Source of the DNA: Acanthamoeba lenticulata
Taxonomy: Eukaryota; Discosea; Longamoebia; Acanthamoebidae
Length of the DNA stretch: 18,221 nucleotides
Direction of reading: 5' to 3'
Assembly (NCBI GenBank): GCA_002179805.1
Contig: NAVB01003537.1
Location: forward strand, 1-18,221
Shown here: in pieces, positions 8,512 through 17,473 of the stretch
Layout: the number at the start of each line of letters is the position of its first letter
Numbering within the stretch: the stretch's first letter is position 1
The notes under the pieces: model-generated
What the model was told of the DNA's origin: nothing
The model's input: the letters and a program-made list of their open reading frames with translations, nothing else
Databases searched by the model: none
Program-made: the position numbers and the translations under genes

Positions 8512-9101
8512 CTCGCGCAGGCCGATTCCAAAGGCCTGCCTTTTTCTAATCGATTGGCAAAAGAGCGAAGAAACTCATGCAGGAAATGCGCTTCGAATTC
8601 CGGTCTGAGGTACAGCTCCGTTAACATTCCGCAGAAGGAGTTGCGGATAAGGAATTCTCGTCGCCATTTGGCCGGTGCTGTGGGCCAGTTGCTTTGTGAC
8701 GAGTTGACAGAGTGAGCGGCAATCCGTACTCTCCATCTCGTCCCAGCACACCATCATCCAACCTCTTCTCCCTCTCTTCTCTTTCAGCTTTCCTCGAGGA
8801 GGTACGGGATCCCCTCTCTTACGGTTTGCGCAAGGGCTGCGGGCATTTGTCGCCTGTAAGGGCTCGAGCTTCCGCTGTGGTGGCTGCAGCTCGCGCATTA
8901 CGATAAACTCACTTCGTCCGTTCGCCATCTCTGCCCGTGTTGCACGAACTGACCTCTCTTTTTGTGTTTTTTCTCCAAGTTTGTTGAGCTGCTTCCCTTG
9001 CTCGCCTCGACGCGACTTTTCATCCCCCCAACGAACCTCTTCCTTCACCTTTTGGTAAAGCTCTCTCCTTGTCTCTATTCCTCCTCCCCCCCTCTCTAGC
9101 A
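8512..9101. promoter_or_regulatory. Divergent promoter region (RRM-STEEP1 / CBS protein)
   Basis: About 590 bases lie between the two start codons. The 3' half is pyrimidine-rich, and CCTCTCTAG ends two bases before the CBS-gene ATG, so a 5'-UTR intron on the plus strand is plausible. Just upstream of the RRM start, on the minus strand, another acceptor-like AAAAAGGCAG precedes an open in-frame stretch, so the RRM gene might have an upstream exon. No confident gene was found here. Confidence 0.45.
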
Positions 9102-12100
9102 ATGTCACATGTCGCCTCCCCGTCCGTTCCAAAGAATGAACGCCTCCGGGCTCTCCGGGCTGATAGGTTGACGTTCCTCTGCGTCAGTGCGTACAACACC
9201 CCCACAGACCCCGCCTCTGCCTTGCCCAAAAAGCAGCAAAGCTCTCCTGTACGACGCTACGATGAGCCACAGGTACTTTGATGAGCACGGCCTGGTGTTT
9301 TGCAACGTGTGCAGCCTCCGCTCACCTTGGGGAACAGTTTTAGCGGGTGGGGTGATCCAGACCAGCAAGCAGAGCAGTCGTACGACCCGCTCGTGACCAC
9401 AGCCTCGAGCTGGGAAGCCGCTGAGCCGGCCACCTCGTCCCTCTCGCTCTCGTCCTCCTCGTCCAACTCGGCCGTCGACCCGCGGGGCCGCCTGCTGCAC
9501 CGCGTGATGCTTGAGGGCAGCGCCGAGCTGCCGCGCAGCCCCAAGGTGCGCATGCGCAAGCCCCTCCCGCCGGTGCCTCAGCCCCACCAGCCCACCAGCG
9601 GCGACAACGAAGCCGACTCGTCGGTCGCCGAGCTGCACTCACCGCTCGTCGAGCGCTTCAAGCGCCCCGCGCCGACGTCGCCCCTCCCCGAGACCGGCTG
9701 GCGCATGCGGGGCGTCCTGTCGACCGACGACGCGGGCGGCGACGCCGCCTCCGGAGCGGGACTGCAGCCGAAGCAGCAGCAACCACAACCACAACAACCA
9801 CAACAACCACAACAGCCGCAACAGCTGAGCGAGGCCGATTGGGCTCTGGTGTCCGAGGTGGAGCGCCGACGGCGGGAGCTGGACGACCTGCTCCGGAGCG
9901 TCAACGGCGCGGAGGAGGAGCAGGCCACCGTTCCACCGGAGGAGATCGCCCGGGCCGAACCGGGTGACGACGAAGACGATGAAAGCCTGGAGCTGCGCCG
10001 CCGCTGGGTGGCCGAGCACGAGAAGGCCTGGGCTGACGAGCGCTCCGCGCAGCGGCTCGAGCGGAAGGCCGGCGGACGACTGGCTGACCAGCTCGGCACC
10101 GACATTCGTGAGGACGAAGAGGAGCGCGGTCAAACTGGCGAGGACGAGCTGGCCGAGAATGAAGAGGACGTCAACGAGCAACCGATCGTGGCTCAGCGTC
10201 GCGTCGAACCGCAGGTCGTTGCCGATTATGACGAAGACGATCGCGGGCACGCCGAGGCGCAGGACGACGGCGAGGAGACCGCCACCGAGAAAACCGAGGA
10301 AGAGGAGCTAAAGGACGAGATCGAACAGAGCATGAGGAACGACAAGGAGAAGATCCGCGAGCAGATGGAGAACCTCAAGCGGTCCGTCTTCTCGTCCTCA
10401 TCTTTTCGTGCAGCTTCATCGCTCACCCTGTCCCGGCGCGCAAATGCAGGCTTCAGGCGTCGGCGCCCAAGAAGACGGGCTCTGGGTGGATGGCCACGCG
10501 ACGGCGGAGCATGATCTTCTCCCTCAACCCCAAGAAGGCCGAGCCCATGCTCAACGACAAGGACGTGCAGGGCGAGCTGAACAAGCTGATGGGCTTCCTC
10601 AAGGCACATTTCCTTCGCCCCTTCTGCGTGCTTCAAATGCTTGTGTTGACTTTGGTGTGGCGGGGAGAGCAGAACATGAAGGTGGAGACGTTGGCCAACA
10701 GCCAGAGCCGGAAAGTGATCGCCATGTCCGGCGGGCTCAACATCCCGCAGGCCTACGACTTCATGGAGCGGCACGGCATCTCGTCGGCGCCCGTTTACGA
10801 CGAAGAGGGCCGCACCGTCGGCACCATCGACTCGTCTGACCTGAGTGCGTTCCCCCTCTTCTCTTTCTCCACCTCTTTTCCATTTCATCCTCACACGGGC
10901 TGTGGTGCCGGTTCCAGTGGCCTTTATCCTGATCAGCGAGCGGCCCAGTTTCCTCCAGGAGGTGCTCCGGTCCAACTACGACAAGGACCCCTTCACCAAG
11001 CCCGTCTCCGCGATGATCGGTGCGTGCCCCTCGTGAAACCAAGTGGCCTTGGACTGGGCAAGGCTCATAAAGGATGCGAATGCGGCTGGGGCAGGTGCAA
11101 GTGGACGCAATCAGTTCACGATGGTCCGGGCGACCGACACGGTCTACTCGCTTATGCAAGTGTTCTCGCTCGGCCGACCGGCAGCCTGCGTGCTCGACCA
11201 CGAGGACATGATCTCGTGGGTCGTCAGGTGCGGCCGCCTTACGCCTTCACGCGCTGCCTCTGGACGACCAAGGAACACACAGCTGAGCTCACAGCAACTT
11301 GGTGTTCGCGTGCAGCCAATCATCGTTGATCACCTTCATCGACGAATATCTGAACAGCTCGGGGGTCCACCTGGGCCGCGCTCAGGCCGTCGACCTCAAC
11401 GTCATCGTTTCCAAGTGCGTTTGCACGATGCAGCTTTTCCTCTCGCGCCTCTCCATTGGGTCTTACGTGCGGCTTGCCCGTGGCAGGATTCCCTTTGTGC
11501 GGGAGACAGCCAAGGCCGGCGAGGCCTTCGTCTCGCTGTGCATCCACCAGGCGCAGGCGGCCGCGATCATCGACGAAAAGCGCCACTTCATCACAGAGAT
11601 CTCCTCCCGCTGCTTCCGGGTACCCGTTTGGCACGCCGACCCCCAGACTGCTCTACTTCTCCACTCATCACGTTGTCGTCGTCGTGGTGTGGTTGTGGAA
11701 ACGTCACCAGGGGCTCACCCGGTACAGCAGCGCCGAGTTCTACTTCCCGATCGGACGGTACATGTCGGAGGTGCACAAGGCGTCGGCCAAGGGCTGGGAC
11801 GAGGCGGTCACGTGCCGCGCGTCCATCACCCTCCGCGAGCTGCTCAGCCTCATCGTCAACCGAAAAGCCCACAGGTACGTGTGTGGGCCCTGGTTGGCCA
11901 ACTTACGTTGCCACTTGGCAGCAACGAACAGTGGACTGAACGGCCGTTGCTTCTCCCGTGTGCAGAGTGTGGGTGGTGGAGGGACGGAAGAACAAGGTGG
12001 TGGGACTGATCACCCTGACGTCCATTATCCGTTCTCTGCTTGGTTCGTCCTGCATCTTATCCGCTTGGCCTCCCGTTCACGGTTCTTACGGATGAAGCAT

Positions 12101-12234
12101 TCTCTCTTTCACTCTTGGTGCGAGCAGGGGTGGGCATCTTGTACGACCAGAAGCCTCCAATCCAAGGGAAGCTTGGGCCGGCTTACTTCGACATCACCAA
12201 CCCGGACCAGTGGCCCCACCTACGGAACAAGTGA
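9102..12234 (+). CDS. Four-CBS-domain protein, AMPK-gamma/SNF4-like, with long acidic N-terminus
   Basis: Exons: 9102-9272, 9315-10381, 10450-10603, 10673-10844, 10918-11019, 11095-11227, 11316-11414, 11487-11619, 11711-11874, 11966-12042, 12128-12234, giving 792 residues in phase. The first ~410 residues are disordered: Ser-rich, a QP repeat, then Glu/Asp-rich with predicted coiled coil. Four CBS repeats follow. CBS1 starts near VIAMSGGLNIPQAYDFM and runs to GTIDSSDLMAFI. CBS2 is FTMVRATDTVYSLMQVF to the HEDMIS segment. CBS3 is AFVSLCIHQAQAAAIID. CBS4 is SITLRELLSLIVNRKAHR then VWVVEGRKNKVVGLI and TSIIRSLL, close to the last CBS of AMPK gamma, whose role is adenine-nucleotide sensing. Whether it joins an AMPK complex or is a separate CBS protein is open. 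Exon 1 and the 42-nt intron after it are the least certain parts. Intron 10604-10672 needs a GC donor and is also open in frame. Confidence 0.8.
9774..9824 (+). repeat. Gln/Pro codon repeat in the CBS gene
   Basis: Seventeen codons of CAG/CAA and CCA/CCG encode a QQP-type repeat in the disordered N-terminal region. A replication-slippage origin is likely. Confidence 0.85.
10604..10672 (+). other. Putative GC-AG intron, 69 nt, stop-free and in frame
   Basis: AAG|GCACAT ... GAGAGCAG|AAC separates KLMGFLK from NMKVETLA at the start of the CBS region. The 23 codons inside are open, so retention would insert a hydrophobic stretch (LRPFCVLQMLVLTLVW) rather than break the frame. Its size equals the typical intron here, and the insert does not look like a CBS linker, so splicing is favoured. 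Confidence 0.5.
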
Positions 12235-12337
12235 GCCCGTATCGACGTGGTAACCATGCAAACAAACAATAAAGATTCCAACTTGTTCATTCAACCCGCA
12301 AACGACCAAGGCACTAATGTACAAAAAGCAAGCCAGT

Positions 12338-13130
12338 CTAAAGAGAAGGCTCGGGCAGGGTGGCGGCCTGCGGCTGCGAGGGCACAAAGTAGTACATCAT
12401 GGGAGCCATCTGCTGCGGTGCCGGGTGGGTCATTCCGCCCGCCGTCATCACTGCATGACATGAGGCACAAATGGTGAGAAGACGGTTCGGCTGCGACGAA
12501 AAGCTGTAGACAAGGCGACATACCTTGCGGAGGGGCCATGAAGTAGGGCGAGGGCTGGACGAAGGTCGGCTGGACCTGGACCTGGCGCTCCTCAGGCAGA
12601 GGGTACACGTCGGCGTAGACGGCCCACGGCCACCACATCATCCGCAGGCCCACGCCAGAACGCTGGCAGTCATAGGAAGCACGGGCCAGCTCCTCGGCGA
12701 CCTTGCGCAACTGGTTTACACGACAAAACACGACCGTAAGAGAAGAGCTTCCGTTGCGGGGTGGCATCGAACGTACAGTGAGCAGGTAGATGAGAACAAC
12801 GATAAGCATCACGAACCAAATGCCCACGCCCAAGGCCAGCAAGCCATAGTAGTGGTAAGTGGTCAAATGGAGGCGCACGCCTGCGATGATGGCGCCGAAA
12901 ACGCCCAGCAGGGCCAGGAAGCAGCCGAGCACGACGAGGCAGCAGCGGGAAGCCATGGCGAGGGCGGGGTTGACGCGATGCGCCACGGCGGCGTACTCGG
13001 TCTCCTCCAGACGGCCGACCAACGGCGGCGGCAGCTGGGTGGGCAAGCTCATGCCGAAGCAGCAAGTCTTGCTGCTCAGGCGAACCGAGGCCGGTTGGTT
13101 GCGGGGCTGGCAAGTGACAGGCAAGTGCAT
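12338..13130 (-). CDS. Two-TM membrane protein with Pro/Gln-rich tail, three exons
   Basis: I do not recognise the family. Exons 13130-12777, 12710-12524 and 12450-12338 give 217 residues in phase. An internal ATG at 13052 would give 191 residues and may be the real start, because the first 26 residues are not distinctive. A Pro-rich N-terminal stretch (LPTQLPPPLV) leads to TM1 (about 62-85, CCLVVLGCFLALLGVF) and TM2 (about 93-118, LLALGVGIWFVMLIVVLIYL), with a short YHYYG loop between. The cytosolic or lumenal remainder contains LRKVAEELARASYDCQ, then the aromatic GVGLRMMWWPWAVYADVYPL, then a low-complexity Gln/Pro/Met tail with VQVQPTFVQPSPYFMAPPQ and MAPMMYYFVPSQPQ. Tails of this type occur in small membrane adaptors, but no function can be assigned. 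It converges on the CBS gene with about 100 bases between stops. Confidence 0.75.
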
Positions 13131-13439
13131 GGCTTGGGTCTGGTGGAGTCTTTCGTAGTCGCGGGTATAGAATGCCTCGCCGGCAACGAGTGTTTCGTCT
13201 TGCGCATGGGGCCTTCGAGCGGATTGGTCGTTATGGGCGGAGAAATCGGATTCGAGACTGTCCTTTTCGCAATTTGCTTTGAGCCAAAAGGCCTTTTTCA
13301 CCCAAGAATAACCTCGTAGTTCAGTGAGCTGAAGTAGAAGGCACAAAAGGGTAAAGTGTACAACTAGTTACATGTATGCGCCGAGGGCACAAAGAAAAAT
13401 AGAGCTCAGCTCTCGCCTTATGGGGCGATGCTGTCGGGT
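13131..13439. other. Intergenic, tandem minus-strand genes
   Basis: This lies between the two-TM gene start and the stop of the poly-Q gene upstream of it. The frame of the two-TM gene stays open upstream to about 13346 but contains no ATG beyond 13130 and no recognisable protein. It must hold the 3' UTR of one gene and the promoter of the other. No specific site was identified. Confidence 0.4.
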
Positions 13440-13821
13440 TCAGGTGTGTCTGTCTGGCTGAGACGAGGGCGGTGCAGAGGACGGAAACAGGGAAGTTGGC
13501 GGGGCGTAGGAGGGCAGCGGGACAGAGGGCTGCGTGTGCGAGTACTGCGGCAGCGGGGGAGCTGCACTAAAAGTGGGGAAGGACTGCTGGTGGGTCGAGT
13601 AGAGGTCAAGCTGCTGCGGCTGCAGCGTGTAGAGCGAAGAGGCAAAGGCCGGCTGTGGGGGTAAGTGGTAGGAATAGTGCTGCGAGAACTGCACGTGGCC
13701 GCCGCCGAGGTGCGGCGGGGGCAGGGCCATCGACAGCGAGTGCAGCTGCATGGAAGGCGCGGTGCCAAAGGGAGACGAGATGAGCGGGTCCGGCAGCGTC
13801 GGGATGCCACCATGCTGGTGC

Positions 13822-13854
<33 letters not shown>

Positions 13855-15669
13855 GAGTGGGCAGCCAGGTGCGGGTTTATGATCGTGTACTCGCCCGTCC
13901 GAAGCGGGATGCTGCCCTCCCCTTCTACCTCGATGTCGTCGCCATCGCCCTCAACGTCGGCGGATGCCCCTGGTGTACGACGTGAGCCCTCAAGACGTCC
14001 TCGAATCGTTAAGGCGGGCATGGGCGCGGGCGTACCGACTGAGTGGGATCGCGCCAGCGGCGTTTGCGTGCGCGTGAGGGGAGTGATGTCGCGGCTGACC
14101 CGCCGGCTCTGAGAGGGCGAATGGGACCTGATTCGTCGGAGCGAAGCATCAACCTGCGCAAAGACGGCGAAATCGCGGAGGTGAGCCGCTTCAACGCCAT
14201 GATGTCTTCATCATCATCAGGAGGTGCCTCATTGTGGGATCGTACCATGGGGAAGAAAGGTTTGGTCTCCACGTCGTCCTCGTCGCCATCGTCATTGTCC
14301 TCTCCAGGCTTTGGTCGCTTGGCGGGCGTCAATTTGTCGGGCGTCAAGCTCACCTGGCCAACGGACGTCAGTACCCTCGTAGTCCCACCAACGACAAGGC
14401 AGGCACGGCACACGTACGGCCTCGCCGGGCTGGCACTGTTGCTTCCACCGCTTGTAGTTCTTAAAGTGATTCGAGAGCCGCACGTCCGGACGCACGCCCT
14501 CGACATGTCGACGCAGGTAATACAGTTGACCTGCACGACTCGCCCCCGGTCAACCATGGGCTTGCCCACAAACACGCACGCAAACACACGCGTACCAGGT
14601 TTGTTCATGTTGACGGCGTAGCCGCAGCAATAGCACTCCACCTGGTAGATGGAGGCCACGCGGAAAGGCGATGGGTCGTGATTGGTGGCAAGAGCAAACT
14701 GCTCCACCTTGGTCACCCACTCGGCGTGCGTGAGGCGCTTCCGCTTCCGCCCGGGCGTCGTGCTCGGTGAGTCGGCGCCTTCGTCCTCCGCCACCGGCGG
14801 CAGCGCGCTCGTTTGTTGGAGGGGCAGTGCCGGGAGTTGGAGCTGGGCATCTTCAACCTAGGTTAGGCGGGAAACATGGTTAGCCCCAATTGGTCGCTTT
14901 TTACAAAAGGGTAACTTATCAAAATAAAAATATTTGTTTAAAAAAACGCACCTTGAGCTTGACCACCTTGAAGCTGGGTGCTGCCTGGAGGCCGCCGCTG
15001 AGCTCCTCGCGAATCGCCTGGGCCAGGGGCCGGGGGAAGCCCAGCCGCGCGACCAGCGTGTCTTCGTCAAGGGCCTGCCAGTCACCGCGGTGAGATGAAG
15101 GCACGAGAGATGGTCGGCCCCCGGAGAGATCGCAAGCGCGAGACGCACCCGAAGCTGTTCCCGGTGGTGAAGCCACTCGCTCTCGAGCTTGGCGATGAAG
15201 CCCATCACCTCACCTTCGCTTCGCCCCGTTTTTCGCGCAAGCCTGGAACATGGACGGCGCCAATTTGGCCTTTTAGCGAATCGTATGATTTGTCGGGGTT
15301 CGTCTGGTGTCTAGGCAGGGGACGCACCGCAACAAGAACTGGCGTGACGTCTCGTTGACGTCGGGCTGTTCGTCTTCTGCTGCTTGCGTCAGCCTGGGCC
15401 AACTGTTGCGCAGTGGCGAGGGGGGGGAGGCACGCACCTTCGTGGTCTGTCGCAAATGGCGCGAAGGGGTCGGGCGACGGTTGGCGGCGGAGGTCGGCCA
15501 GAGGCGAGTCGGCGATGACCTCGCCGTAGACGGGCATCGAGTGGTGGAGGTGCTGCGGTGGTAGGGATGTGGGGTTTGAGAGGAAGAGCGAAGGGTGGCC
15601 GGATGTCGGCGGCTGGTGCTGGCCAGAAGGATGAAACGGATGAAACAGCGGCTGGTGGTCCAACAACAT
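13440..15669 (-). CDS. Putative nuclear regulator with Cys/basic core and poly-Q tail, eight exons
   Basis: Exons: 15669-15438, 15379-15328, 15242-15149, 15074-14952, 14857-14596, 14530-14418, 14353-14246, 14153-13440, giving 565 residues in phase. N-terminus: His/Pro/Ser-rich. Residues about 95-167 are helical (VMGFIAKLESEWLHHREQL, LVARLGFPRPLAQAIREELS). The likely functional core is residues 203-292: GRKRKRLTHAEWVTKVEQFA, CYCCGYAVNMNKPG (C242, C244, C245), LYYLRRHVEGVRPDVRLSNH, FKNYKRWKQQC. It is basic, contains Cys, and follows a classic nuclear signal, so DNA binding is plausible. Then come acidic and S/T-P-rich segments, 11 Gln (429-439), and a Pro/Gln/Tyr/Ser-rich tail resembling an activation domain. 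A relation to the amoebozoan CudA transcription factors is a guess I could not check. The 5' end is uncertain: an upstream exon could join at 15717. The exon 15379-15328 acceptor is a best fit. Confidence 0.7.
13821..13853 (-). repeat. Poly-glutamine CAG/CAA tract
   Basis: Eleven consecutive Gln codons, mixed CAG and CAA, follow NPHLAAHS in the poly-Q gene. Interrupted codons suggest the tract is under protein-level selection or is stabilised. Confidence 0.9.
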
Positions 15670-16569
15670 GCTGCCGCCCAAGGGATGCGACCAAGAGCTG
15701 CCGAGAAGAAGCCGACCCTGCACAAACGTCTTGCGCGCGTCAGCCGAGCAGAGACGAGCCAATGAAAAAGGGGCAATAGGAGGAGGGGTTGGGTCGCCAG
15801 CAAAAAAACGCAGAAGGAGACGACGGCCAGTTGGGTGTCGAAATAATAATAATAACACAACGGCCACCAAGCCTTGGTGGGGAGGATGGGCAAAACAAAC
15901 CCGACAACCGTGTGAAGTTCCAAAGGATAAGATTTGGGCTTTTAAAAGAAGAGGCGCTCTGGGTCGCCTTGAAACACAATACCTGAGGTGGGTCGTGAGG
16001 GTCGTGTTCGCCGGCCCGACTAAACGGCCGTTCTTCGGTCAGCAGTCGGCGTCTTTCGGCATCGAACGCATCAAGAGACGAGTCAGCCTCTCCAACTCGT
16101 CCTCGCTCGTGTCGTTGATCCCCAAGCGGTCGGCCCCTTTCGTTTTCTGGCTCGCCCCCAGCAGCATCTCCCTCGCTGTCGTCGTTGTCTGCATGCCGTG
16201 CGGACGACTGCCACCGGTCAGTACGTGAGGTTTCCATCCAGCTCCTTTTGCTCTTCTTTTGGTGTTGTATGCGCGCAGCGGCAGCAGAGCAGCGACTTGT
16301 CTCGGTGCGAGAGTGTGTGCGTTTGGTTGTCTTCAATTTGGTGAACAATAACGTGCGAGCCGATTTTGATGACTGGACCATTTCAAACGAGCAGATCGAA
16401 ATTTCCCGTGCGCTGCAGGGCACGCAACAAATTGGATTAAATTTTCTTTCTCAACTCGCGCTTGTTGGCGTGGGTGACCATCTGGTACAGATGGGGCGAA
16501 CGGAGCTTAAACCGGCCCGAGCAACATGGTCGTATGGCGCCAGTGCTCTTTTGGGTAAAAGGCCGTCTG
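15670..16569. other. Unresolved intergenic/5' region between poly-Q and PAH genes
   Basis: A 900-base stretch between two minus-strand genes. It holds open frames on both strands, an AAT repeat at 15842-15854, and a near-perfect palindrome at 15864-15880 (CCACCAAG, one base, CTTGGTGG). One minus frame from ATG 16237 is open to a CAG|GTATTG donor at 15983 and would join in phase to an acceptor ending at 15718, adding about 101 residues to the poly-Q protein. Its third positions are only about half GC, unlike neighbouring exons, so I did not include it. A competing short frame is listed separately. Confidence 0.4.
16039..16194 (-). CDS. Short coding-like frame, 51 codons (possible uORF or small exon)
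   Basis: From ATG 16194 to TGA 16041-16039, the frame encodes a small hydrophilic protein containing LGINDTSEDELERLTRLL then MRSMPKDADC, which looks like a real amphipathic helix. By hand count about 84% of its codons end in G or C, against roughly half in the overlapping minus frame, which is the pattern of genuine exons in this window. No donor in phase joins it to the poly-Q gene downstream and no acceptor upstream is convincing. It may be a separate microprotein, an upstream ORF of the poly-Q gene, or chance. Confidence 0.3.
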   Translation of the reverse strand: MQTTTTAREMLLGASQKTKGADRLGINDTSEDELERLTRLLMRSMPKDADC

Positions 16570-17351
16570 CTATGAGCTCATGGTGTTGGGCATTGGTCGT
16601 GGCAGGAATTGCTTGAAGCTACCCAACAGGGCGGGCGAGTTCTGCGCGGTTCCCCCGGTTGTTGCCATCAGCAAACCAGCTGGAAGAAGGCCCCGACACT
16701 TACATGGGCGCCGGCAGTTGCTGTACCTGGAAGAGAGCGCCGATACGCTGGTCGACCTGCTCGATGTCAATCTGCGACGCGTAGAACGCGTACAGGGTGG
16801 CCATGAAGGACTCGTAGATCTGCGGCCGGTGCACAAAAGTGCGCTGTGCAAGACGGAAAATGCCCCTTCAGCTGCCTGACGTGATCAGTGGCGTGCTTGC
16901 AGAGTGCGCGTGTACCTTCACGCTCTCGACAAACTCTTTGGCGTCATCAAACTCAGCATCAAGGCCGGACACGCAGGGAGCTTCCTCCATGGGCTCGAAC
17001 CCACTTTGCGTGCTGAAGCAATTGCTGAAGACTCGCAGCAGTTCCGGATCGTCCGCCAGAAGCCCACTTGCAAGGTGCATCACTTCGTCAAGTGGAACCC
17101 TGACGAGAGCAGAGCAACCGGCGAGGGATAAGTGTGTGTGAAGGGTTTTTGGAAGCGCAGCATAACGGTCTAGGGAGGGAGATGAGAGGAGAGGGGGGGG
17201 GGGCGAAACCGCACTGTTGCTTGGCCAGTTTGGCGCATAGAGACTCCACTTCGTGGTAGACCTGCGGCTGGCGCTCGAAGCGCGAACGAATGCGCCGCAG
17301 AAACCTGGGCACTTCGCTCTCGCAGGACCAGTGGCGTTCAACCGACGTCAT
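16570..17351 (-). CDS. SIN3-like protein of two PAH domains, four exons
   Basis: Paired amphipathic helix (PAH) domains are the protein-binding modules of the SIN3 corepressor. Exons 17351-17215, 17099-16916, 16843-16727 and 16641-16570 give 169 residues in phase. PAH1 (about 12-77): FLRRIRSRFERQPQVYHEVE, then VPLDEVMHLASGLLADDPEL and FSNCF. PAH2 (about 96-160): DDAKEFVESVKRTFVHRPQI, YESFMATLYAFYASQIDIEQ, VDQRIGALFQ, LLGSFKQFLP, which matches SIN3 PAH2 at nearly every signature position. The protein stops nine residues after PAH2, so there is no HDAC-interaction domain; it could act as a competitor or adaptor for SIN3 partners rather than a scaffold. The ATG lies directly after an acceptor-like TCCCGCTAG, so an upstream exon is possible and the N-terminus may be incomplete. 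Expected in the nucleus. Confidence 0.8.
17193..17203. repeat. 11-base G homopolymer in PAH-gene intron 1
   Basis: A run of G just inside the donor end of intron 17214-17100, reading as C on the coding strand. It has the same position and kind as the G run in PARP intron 5. Confidence 0.85.
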
Positions 17352-17447
17352 CTAGCGGGAGAAAAGCGGAAGTGAGAAAACGAAAGAGACGCAGAGGGAC
17401 GAAACAGTGACCGAACCAGAGGTAGAAAAAATGTAGAAGAACAGCTT

Positions 17448-17473
17448 ATCCGTTAGTGAACGTCCTAACGGAT
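17448..17473. promoter_or_regulatory. Inverted pair of Myb-like sites
   Basis: ATCCGTTAG (17448-17456) and CTAACGGAT (17465-17473) are perfect reverse complements around an eight-base spacer. Each arm contains TAACGG, the Myb consensus. It lies 97 bases upstream of the PAH-gene ATG on its coding strand, a suitable position for a promoter or 5'-UTR element. Confidence 0.45.

Noticed and set aside
9262..9396. Frame with YFDEHGLVFCNVC that looks like a zinc-finger start
   Set aside because: It stops soon and cannot join the large downstream frame in phase, while the frame used in the model does.
9639..10250. Minus-strand open frame of 203 codons with Leu-rich sequence
   Set aside because: It is antisense to the acidic, coding-biased exon of the CBS gene; long antisense frames are common in GC-rich genes.
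13750..14112. Plus-strand frame with a poly-Cys run
   Set aside because: The Cys run is the antisense reading of the poly-Gln CAG/CAA tract.
14360..14417. CLPC Cys pair after QPGEAV in the poly-Q gene, suggesting a zinc site
   Set aside because: It lies inside a well-formed 64-nt intron (GCC|GTACGT ... TGGCCAG|GTG) whose removal keeps phase.
14866..14876. GGCGGGAAA-like E2F word
   Set aside because: It lies in an intron of the poly-Q gene, far from any start codon, so there is no promoter context.
15668..16228. Plus-strand open frame of 186 codons with a hydrophobic end
   Set aside because: Its high third-position GC may mirror minus-strand codon positions; no recognisable protein, start context or splice partners were found.
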